From contig JAJDDU010000324.1 of NCBI GenBank assembly GCA_029260155.1, forward strand, positions 1 to 30,321: a stretch of 30,321 nt of DNA, written 5' to 3'. The notes below the pieces were generated by a model. It saw only the letters and a program-made list of their open reading frames with translations, did not search any database and was not told where the DNA came from. Below, one piece after another: positions 25,401-30,321 of this stretch. The position numbers were made by a program, and so were the translations under genes. The DNA is from Phycisphaerae bacterium (lineage in GTDB: Bacteria > Planctomycetota > Phycisphaerae > UBA1845). Position 1 is the stretch's first letter. Each line of letters opens with the position of its first letter.

Positions 25401-26383
25401 TGTATCCGCCCACGCACCCGCTGTATCCGTTACCGAATGGACACCCTTACGCGGGCGACTCGGTCGATCTGGCGTTTGCGATCATGGCTGCAGAGCCAGC
25501 CTGCATCACGGCGGCGGATTGCGCCGACTTGGTGGATAACGCGACGGGCGGTCCACCACCAGACGGCATCACCGACGACGTCTGTATTTGGTGGGAGTGT
25601 CTTGCGGGATCCTGCCTGGCCACCGACCTGGCCTACCCGTCCGACATGGGCGGCCCGTTGGGTGCCTGCCCCCCAGACACGTTTTGCAGTCTTGCTGACG
25701 CATTGCACGCCCTGACCTGCTTCGCCGGCACCAACAGCTGTGACCCGATCAACACCGACGCGGGCGGTCCTCTCGGCGATTGCGCGCCGGACGGCTTCTG
25801 CAACCTTGCGGATGCATTGCACGCCCTGACCTGCTTCGCCGGCAACAACACGTGCTCGTGTGGCCCGTCGCCGGAATTCCCGTCCGAGCCGAACGTGGTC
25901 GGTAAGACGCGTCTCAATGCGGTGGCTGATCGTCGAACAATCATGCCCGGTGGCGAAGTCCAGGTGCGGGTATTCATGAGCGAGGCGCAGCCGGACTTCA
26001 GAGCCTACCAGTTGCACACCGCGACGAGCGGCGGTCGCGCCGGTAGTCTCGATCTGGTGAACATCACAATCGAGGACCGCGAGGACTCGGCCCTTGCGGG
26101 AGCGGCTGACGCGTTCGAAGCCTTCAACGTGGCAAACGGTCAGATGCTCAGCGGCCTGTTCACGGGAAAGGTCGCCACGAAGCGCATGCGATACCTAGCC
26201 ACGTTCAACTACCGCGCGTCGCCCGACGCCGTCGGCACGTTCGTGGTCGATTTCGCCCACGACGAGGCCAATGGCGGCCAAACGTTCCTGGTTGGCGCGG
26301 AACAGACTGACAAGATCGAGATAGTTCACACGAGCCCAGCTGCGATAACCGTGGCCCGTGATTGTGCCACGGAGACTCGGTAG
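22406..26383 (+). CDS. Large secreted mosaic protein with internal repeats and C-terminal Cys-dockerin/cohesin-like module
   Basis: 1325 residues. The ATG at 22406 follows GAGGAGA by about 5 bases. The signal peptide ends in LATPATA. Order of parts: a first DUF7901-like beta domain (~50-225: CLADDWQCSASG, GWKSSTVHFNDDAVW); a WWNIWFYDHPFD-type domain (~265-410); a Cys cluster (RGACCCTDGMC, ~415-500); two tandem ~132-residue repeats (507-640 and 652-782, CEPQPPxHP ... GYRVHVP); a second DUF7901-like domain (~789-1032: WLADDYECTATG, GWKSSIDHWNDDAVY); and a C-terminal module (1057-1325) shared with the protein at the left edge. There are no catalytic motifs. It is probably a surface or extracellular structural/adhesive protein. 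The DUF assignment is from memory of the pattern. Confidence 0.92.
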   Translation: MYTASRFPALGLSGARPQGMWVPRVLVAFAAGTLVMLATPATADWSPGDGHKMHEPQLPDEDGWDVNATFPACLADDWQCSASGVVDEIHFWGSWKHGDVGQVSFNIEILEDLPVGHPQNPYTYSIPGDVLWSWDGTGDLVTVTINPPTPEGWYDPATGEVLEDDHIEYFQHNLTNIGDPFLQDQGTIYWLKICADVVGSVTQQWGWKSSTVHFNDDAVWISQPPDDFWHEMYEPEIVLPPINNNFSIALDEMGMILFGGGGGDSQPYGQGWYYYPMENWWNIWFYDHPFDDQRFKTIDVWFEVMKLNPTAPSWFEFAVNWSTDLWWMDGPGDRPPLPGEDEMLYIGREILIGGPDVQGFFQFPYEILAYNPEWVSIDVRGENFMIEFGEILHDCVGGAPQSLDLAFVINGGEQRGACCCTDGMCLDNLTEAECLDTATCTWVGPGSTCQLFTSACCFTDGSCLNADPTCCVPLGGSASPTGAGVCETDVSGNNVDDACEYLDNVVCEPQPPNHPSNYWYTVTPDTFGRCDFHVRVYDPDPANYTSWSINPNPNVVGDTWQFLVHQVGADWWASWWDSDAGCTNAFFGPTTFSFTNDNPSTWGGWTTTISNSSDPNNGVVDSWQNHPGQPDGLGYRVHVPEEQPCPPQGVICEPQPPDHPTQYWYEVSYAGFCDFHVRVYDPDPCNYSNWVAPANWVTDVHYVEAYGEWWASFWDPTDGCKNAVQDCFTFGFDNANASVWGDWAISVGNSPDPHDPRPWAIVDTSTNHSGDPDGEGYRVHVPFGSASQPKWVQAPDMSVLGMDVSASRHPMFEHYWLADDYECTATGEVTEIVIYGSWRFDVYPVGIFPPGSPGSSAFDLAIHADLPADQSPTGYSMPGAVLWSNTYMPLDFEPDAFQVELCADGLEEGWYEPTYPDSGLMFPGDSVCWKYTFPVGFTQQGTPGQPITYWVSLQAAPMPLGMEPAVFGWKSSIDHWNDDAVYSWRTPFDSPHFDWFEIVYPPTHPLYPLPNGHPYAGDSVDLAFAIMAAEPACITAADCADLVDNATGGPPPDGITDDVCIWWECLAGSCLATDLAYPSDMGGPLGACPPDTFCSLADALHALTCFAGTNSCDPINTDAGGPLGDCAPDGFCNLADALHALTCFAGNNTCSCGPSPEFPSEPNVVGKTRLNAVADRRTIMPGGEVQVRVFMSEAQPDFRAYQLHTATSGGRAGSLDLVNITIEDREDSALAGAADAFEAFNVANGQMLSGLFTGKVATKRMRYLATFNYRASPDAVGTFVVDFAHDEANGGQTFLVGAEQTDKIEIVHTSPAAITVARDCATETR
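23924..24751 (+). repeat. Tandem intragenic duplication of a ~130-codon unit
   Basis: Units 23924-24325 and 24359-24751 encode two copies beginning CEPQPP and ending GYRVHVP, with shared CDFHVRVYDPDP and GCxNA. The DNA is still very similar across the CDFHVRVYDPDP stretch, so the duplication or a conversion event may be fairly recent. Confidence 0.8.
25664..25865 (+). repeat. Two 114-base-spaced Cys-dockerin-like repeats
   Basis: A 31-base stretch at 25700-25730 is repeated exactly at 25814-25844, 114 bases (38 codons) apart, coding ALHALTCFAG. The same spacing of 114 bases separates the two repeats in the left-edge gene (Cys codons at 421 and 535). Confidence 0.85.
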
Positions 26384-26448
26384 CGGCGCAGAGAATATCG
26401 GTGGTGACCGCAACGTTGTCGAGAGTCTCGTCGAAGAAGAGCTGTCGA

Positions 26449-27246
26449 TCAGGCGAGGAGGTCAAGGACCGCGCCAGCCTGTTGCTGGGCGATCTTGAGT
26501 GTCTTGATGCCGGCGGCGGTCAGAGTCTTGGCGCGGGCGAGGAGGCTTGTCTCCTGAGCGAAATCGGTATCCTGGATTAGGCTGCGCGCTTCTGAGAGTT
26601 GAGCGAGGGCGACGTCGGTGGAACGCGATTGCGGCCCCAGCGTATCCTTCTGGTAAGAGCCGACGGTGCCTTGGACGGTTGTGACATCGGTTATCGCGCT
26701 GTCGATGGCGGTCGAGGCCGCGGCGAAGTTTCCGCTGGACATGCTGTTGGCGGCGCCGCTCTTGAGCGATTGGACGGATGCCAGCGCGGATGCTATCTGC
26801 GCCGCAGCTTGGGAGTTTCCGTCATTGGGGAGGTTGAATCCGTCGAGAGAGGCGGTCGCGTCGGCGCCGATGCGCTCCATGCTGGAGACGATGGAGTCGA
26901 TTTGAAGTTGGTTGGCGGCGACCTCTGCTTGGCTCATCGCCCCGCTGTTTGCACTGGAGACGACCAGCCCTTTAAGTTCACTGGCGAGGGCGGACATCTG
27001 CCCCACGTGGCCATCGGCGATGTTGGCGTTGGCGTCGGCGCGCGCGATGCTGCGACTCTGCGCCTCCAAGGCCTTGATCTCTGCGGAAAGGCGTTCGGCG
27101 GAGATCAACGCGGCTGGCCCGTCCTTGCCGGAGTTGATCTTCTTGCCGGTCGCCAGCTTCCGCATAGAGCCGTTGAGGCTGTCCTGGTTGCGATTTAGCT
27201 GGAACCTCGCGCCCATCGCGGTGGTGTTTGTTAATGCTGAAATCAT
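26449..27246 (-). CDS. Short flagellin
   Basis: 265 residues. The N-terminal D0/D1 helices have the flagellin pattern (QLNRNQDSLNGSMRKLATGK, INSGKDGPAALISAERLSAE, SSANSGAMSQAEVAANQLQI). The C-terminal D1/D0 part has SEARSLIQDTDFAQETSLLA and ends in LDLLA. It is at the short end of the family, with only a small centre and no D2/D3 outer domains, so it would make a thin, smooth filament. No other flagellar gene, chaperone or sigma28 promoter was seen nearby, and the ribosome site is weak. It ends 65 bases from the large secreted protein (convergent) and lies 134 bases after the dockerin protein on the same strand. A secreted flagellin-like protein of other use is possible. Confidence 0.88.
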   Translation of the reverse strand: MISALTNTTAMGARFQLNRNQDSLNGSMRKLATGKKINSGKDGPAALISAERLSAEIKALEAQSRSIARADANANIADGHVGQMSALASELKGLVVSSANSGAMSQAEVAANQLQIDSIVSSMERIGADATASLDGFNLPNDGNSQAAAQIASALASVQSLKSGAANSMSSGNFAAASTAIDSAITDVTTVQGTVGSYQKDTLGPQSRSTDVALAQLSEARSLIQDTDFAQETSLLARAKTLTAAGIKTLKIAQQQAGAVLDLLA

Positions 27247-27380
27247 ACTACATCGACTCTCGGATATGTGCGCCCGCGGGTCAAATTGGGCTTGCGAAAT
27301 CCGCGCAATCGAGTTGCGTTGCGGATGCGGCGTTCAATTATGGGCCGCACCCAGCGTCCATAGCCGTTTCGACGATTACG

Positions 27381-29498
27381 TCACTCCTGCGAGAGCTCGA
27401 TGCCGCAGGGTAGTGAGAATGTGACGCGTGCGGGCTGGCCGCAGGCGAAGTCCGTTCCGAGATCGAAGGTAACTTGGCCTACGTTGTTGGGCGGGTTCAC
27501 GCCGTCGTGGAAAATGACCTCTCCGAAATCGATTTGGTCGTTGCATTCAAAGACGACGAGGCCCTCGTTGCCTGCTTGGAGGGTGATCGGAATGCAGCCA
27601 AAGATGGGGATACACGGGTGGATAACCACCGGCCCTACATCGCCGGTCAGGGACACGGTGACATTGATGGTGTTGCCCGATCCCGGTCCGGGATTGGTGC
27701 CAGTGCCGGTCATGACCGGACAGATCAGTGATCCGGTGAAGGCGCGCTGGAAGCCGCCCCAATCGTGGTAGTCGACGTCGCCGTCGCCGTCAAAATCGAA
27801 TAGGACGCACTCGGGCGGGTCGACACCGTCGTAAACGTCCACGCAATCCTGGAATGCGTCATAGTCGGCAAGATCGACGTCGGTGTCGTTGTCGGCGTCT
27901 CCGAGATTCTCGCATTCATCGGGAATGGTGTTGGCGTTGTCGTCCGGCGAGGTACCGTCTTCTATGTCGCACAAATCCGGTAGTGCGTTTTCGTTGCAAT
28001 CGTCGAAGGGCGCCGCAAAACAGCTGCCGTCGACGCACTGCTCTGTTCCGTTACACGGGACGCTGTCGTCGCAGTCTTCGGGAATGAAACAGTCCGGCTC
28101 GACGATGGGGATCAGCACCTCCACGGTATCGGCCGTCTTGAACATGCCAAGGGTGACGGTGACTTCTTCCGGTGGCAGGTCTGTCTCGAATCGAAAGTTA
28201 TAGGCTGTTCCCCAGCGGATGGCGTTGGCGTCGGGGTTAATGTTGAACGTTTCTGTGGACCACGTGACTGCGCCGCCGGACACGTCGACCGGCCAGGGAT
28301 CATTCGAGTATGTGGGCGCGTGCGCCTCGGGCGCGTGGTGGGGCGGCGCGTGGAATTCGATGTTGCTGACGGTTGCGCCCGCGGGGAGGGGAACACTGAT
28401 CGAATTGATGGCGCGGTCCAGGTTCATGTTGTAGACGATGAACTCGTAATGCCATTGGTCCCCGCCGATTGGTGCGGCTTTGGATGCGAGCAACGCGCGC
28501 CCGTCGACGAAGGGCTCGGGCTCGACAAAGTACACGTCCGCGCCTTCCCATGCCGACAGCGCCGGTGTTTCGCTGATCGTCGCGCCCATGTCGGTGAAGG
28601 TGTAGACACCGAACTGATCGGGTGGGCTGACGCCGACTTCTCGGTAGGCGACGTTGTTGTGCATGTTTTGGGCGTTGAAGGCGTCGGTATCGGTGAACTC
28701 GTGGGGGCCGACGTACTGGGCTTCGCTGAAGTAGCGAGCGCCGGGGTTAAGGCTGGGTGTCAGGTCCGTGTCACTCACTTGCAAGCGATGCGAGATTCCG
28801 TTGTGTGTGTGGCTCCGGTGGTCACGCGAGGGAAAGTTCTGGGTGGAGCAAGGACTCCCCGCGAGATTCGCGCCGGCCGGGATGACGCCGGTATAGGGGT
28901 TGGCCACCCCGCGTGGACCGAGGCCGCACTGGCCCGCGTTGAGTGAACTACTGTAGGGATCGGAACAGCCAACGCCCAACTGGGTTGAGCTGCCGCTAGA
29001 TTGGCATCCGAAGCCGCAGACGTTTCCTTGCAAGGCACTGAAAGCGTGCTTGATCCACGAATAGCCGATGTGTTCGAATCGCTGGGTACCGCTCACGGTT
29101 TGCAAGCGATAGAGGTTCATGGCGATCATCGGGTGATCGACGTCGGGTAGGGCGAACCAGTTGTAGGGGGCGTCACCTTTGTTGCACGACACCGTGCGGA
29201 TGGACAGGCCGACGGTTCCGCTGCCGACGGTACCGGCGCGTCCGAATTGCGTCGTATTCGACACCTCGCCCACGATGACGTCGGGGCCTGGCGATGGAAA
29301 CCCGCCCGGCAACTCGGCTGGTGGCATCGGGATGAGTTCCCCCGTGTCGGGCGCGAACGTGTACCCTTGTTGCGCGGTTGGACCCCGCGCGGAGTCGTCC
29401 TTCGGTTGGGAATGAACGGGTTGTTCGGCGCAGATCGCGTGCGGAACGGTATCCGGCACGCCTGCGAGAATCAAGATCGCAAGCCACGTGAGTCGCAC
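27381..29498 (-). CDS. Secreted protein with type I dockerin
   Basis: 705 residues from a GTG start with a perfect AGGAGG 7 bases upstream; an out-of-frame ATG lies in between. The signal peptide (LAILILAGVPDTVPHAICA) leads to a region with QQGYTFAPDTGELIPMPPAE and then a large body with no family I can name (residues ~70-470). Next comes a Cys/Asp-rich stretch (PCNGTEQCVDGSC, DCNENALPDLCDIEDGTSPD, NTIPDECE) resembling calcium-binding thrombospondin-3-type repeats. Residues 533-589 form a dockerin with loops GDADNDTDVDLADY and DFDGDGDVDYHDW, and a Cys pair between them as in the TPR lipoprotein. A final ~115-residue beta-rich domain follows the dockerin. Likely extracellular; function unknown. 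Confidence 0.9.
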   Translation of the reverse strand: MRLTWLAILILAGVPDTVPHAICAEQPVHSQPKDDSARGPTAQQGYTFAPDTGELIPMPPAELPGGFPSPGPDVIVGEVSNTTQFGRAGTVGSGTVGLSIRTVSCNKGDAPYNWFALPDVDHPMIAMNLYRLQTVSGTQRFEHIGYSWIKHAFSALQGNVCGFGCQSSGSSTQLGVGCSDPYSSSLNAGQCGLGPRGVANPYTGVIPAGANLAGSPCSTQNFPSRDHRSHTHNGISHRLQVSDTDLTPSLNPGARYFSEAQYVGPHEFTDTDAFNAQNMHNNVAYREVGVSPPDQFGVYTFTDMGATISETPALSAWEGADVYFVEPEPFVDGRALLASKAAPIGGDQWHYEFIVYNMNLDRAINSISVPLPAGATVSNIEFHAPPHHAPEAHAPTYSNDPWPVDVSGGAVTWSTETFNINPDANAIRWGTAYNFRFETDLPPEEVTVTLGMFKTADTVEVLIPIVEPDCFIPEDCDDSVPCNGTEQCVDGSCFAAPFDDCNENALPDLCDIEDGTSPDDNANTIPDECENLGDADNDTDVDLADYDAFQDCVDVYDGVDPPECVLFDFDGDGDVDYHDWGGFQRAFTGSLICPVMTGTGTNPGPGSGNTINVTVSLTGDVGPVVIHPCIPIFGCIPITLQAGNEGLVVFECNDQIDFGEVIFHDGVNPPNNVGQVTFDLGTDFACGQPARVTFSLPCGIELSQE

Positions 29499-29505
29499 TT
29501 CTCAT

Positions 29506-29511
29506 CCTCCT
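29506..29511 (-). promoter_or_regulatory. Perfect Shine-Dalgarno deciding a GTG start
   Basis: AGGAGG on the minus strand, 7 bases before GTG at 29498. The nearby ATG at 29505 is out of frame and too close. Confidence 0.7.
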
Positions 29512-29715
29512 GTTCGACAGCGAATCCTGTACTTGGCGGTCGCCTCGTCCTGATCAGCCGTCCGCACCATTGTAGCGAGTTTGTCGGGCGATGTGCAGGG
29601 TCTTTCGGTCCAAATGGAGGCGTCGGGGCAAGTCCGGGCTTGTGGAAATGTTATCTAGCCGCACGTCAGCCGACGGTTTTAGACGAATTCTGACAGCTAT
29701 GGGACGAAAGATATA

Positions 29716-29726
29716 GGTAGTATACT
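29716..29726. promoter_or_regulatory. Palindromic -10 (GGTAGTATACT), candidate bidirectional promoter
   Basis: AGTATACT reads TATACT on both strands. On the minus strand TCGACA (29749-29744) lies 19 bases upstream. On the plus strand CTGACA (29690-29695) is 25 bases from TATACT, or 16 from an alternative TATAGG (29712-29717). It lies between divergent genes starting at 29498 and 29849. Confidence 0.35.
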
Positions 29727-29848
29727 GCGGCATTGTGGTCGCTTGTCGATGGGACAATAGCTGGGGAGTTTCGCCCGTACCGGACGTACACCGTTGGAAG
29801 TGCCTGACCCCCACGACACTTGTCACTGAGCTCCTAAGGAGAAAACGT

Positions 29849-30321
29849 ATGGAATCTAGTCGTTGCAACGCGGTTTGTTTGTCTTTGGCGATGGTGTTCT
29901 CTTCATCGCTCGCGTTTTGCCAGGATCTTGGTGCGGCCTCGAAGCGCTCCCCGCAGGACGTTCTCTCGGCTGTTCCCGGCGACGCCTGGGCGGTGCTGTG
30001 CATACCGAGCGTCAAGCGTTTCGACGAGCGACTCACGGCGCTTGGCCAACAGTTGCAACTGCCGATGACGCCGAGCATCGGCTTGGCCCGCATGATGGTG
30101 GGGATCATGGCTGGTTTCGATGACAATGGCGGGCTTGCGGTGGCTGTCCTGCCGGTCGGCAACATGGCCGAGGTCGGTGGCTCGGTTGTCGGATTTCTTC
30201 CGACCACCGATTACAACGCGCTGGTTGGCCAGCTGAGTCCGGAGATCGGGGACGACGGCACGGCCACCGTCAATATTCAGGGTCAGAAACACTACGTCGC
30301 GCAGTTCGGCAAGTTCGCAGC
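29849..30321 (+). CDS. Secreted protein of unknown function (3' partial)
   Basis: The first 157 codons of a gene that runs off the right edge; the frame is open throughout. AAGGAG lies 7 bases before the ATG. The N-terminus is a signal peptide (AVCLSLAMVFSSSLAFC, likely cut after FCQ or nearby). The mature part begins SPQDVLSAVPGDAWAVLCIP, then SVKRFDERLTALGQQLQLPM, and GLAVAVLPVGNMAEVGGSVV. This resembles planctomycete secreted proteins built on a DUF3352-like scaffold that begin with a statement of the form 'P-x-D-A-x-A-V-V', but I am not certain of the family. No catalytic motif is seen in this part. It is divergent from the dockerin protein. Confidence 0.8.
   Translation, partial: MESSRCNAVCLSLAMVFSSSLAFCQDLGAASKRSPQDVLSAVPGDAWAVLCIPSVKRFDERLTALGQQLQLPMTPSIGLARMMVGIMAGFDDNGGLAVAVLPVGNMAEVGGSVVGFLPTTDYNALVGQLSPEIGDDGTATVNIQGQKHYVAQFGKFA

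Larger units (their letters stand above)
29499..29848. other. Gene-free divergent region between two secreted-protein genes
   Basis: About 350 bases containing the palindromic AGTATACT block (29719-29726) that offers TATACT in both directions. The plus-strand ribosome site CTCCTAAGGAG (29831-29841) is self-complementary and could fold into a tiny hairpin. No gene or RNA was recognised. Confidence 0.5.

Noticed and set aside
1..30321. CRISPR array, insertion sequence, prophage or tRNA
   Set aside because: No regular short repeats with spacers, transposase, integrase or cloverleaf pattern was seen by eye.

Overview
The window looks like a piece of a Planctomycetota chromosome, most plausibly Phycisphaerae or a close relative. 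The clues are GC-rich DNA, several large secreted Cys-rich proteins with planctomycete-style dockerin repeats (GDFDADGDVDLGDF, DFDGDGDVD), DCNENALPD-type repeats, a PAPGA-type C-terminal sorting tail, and sulfatase-like/TPR and SWIM/SNF2 proteins. The taxonomic call is inference from protein style; there is no rRNA in the window.

Layout, left to right. (1) The 3' part of a secreted Cys-rich protein ending in a paired Cys-dockerin-like plus cohesin-like module. (2) A gene-free stretch with hairpins, then a tight trio: Tad/CpaC-type secretin, a small OmpA/CpaD-like lipoprotein, and a TadD-like TPR lipoprotein that unusually ends in a dockerin. (3) ftsK, a B12-type radical SAM gene and a ROK sugar kinase, each apparently with its own promoter. 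(4) A minus-strand block: a large signal peptidase I with a zinc ribbon and a big insertion, a sulfatase-like/TPR membrane protein, and thiC. (5) A SWIM/SNF2 helicase convergent with a small sorting-tail surface protein. (6) A SAM methyltransferase. (7) A 1325-residue secreted mosaic protein carrying the same C-terminal module as the first gene, behind a long structured leader. (8) On the minus strand, a short orphan flagellin and a dockerin-bearing secreted protein. (9) The 5' part of another secreted protein running off the right edge.

The common theme is envelope and surface biology. Three secreted or surface proteins and one outer-membrane-type lipoprotein carry dockerin or dockerin-like modules, and two of them also carry a cohesin-like domain. 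A secretin and a signal peptidase lie close by. A non-cellulosomal dockerin/cohesin assembly at the planctomycete surface is the most interesting hypothesis here, but no binding partner is shown by the sequence. Housekeeping genes (ftsK, thiC, lepB, ROK kinase) are interspersed. I saw no tRNA, rRNA, CRISPR array, insertion sequence or phage gene. Promoter, terminator and leader-RNA calls are by eye and are marked with low to moderate confidence.
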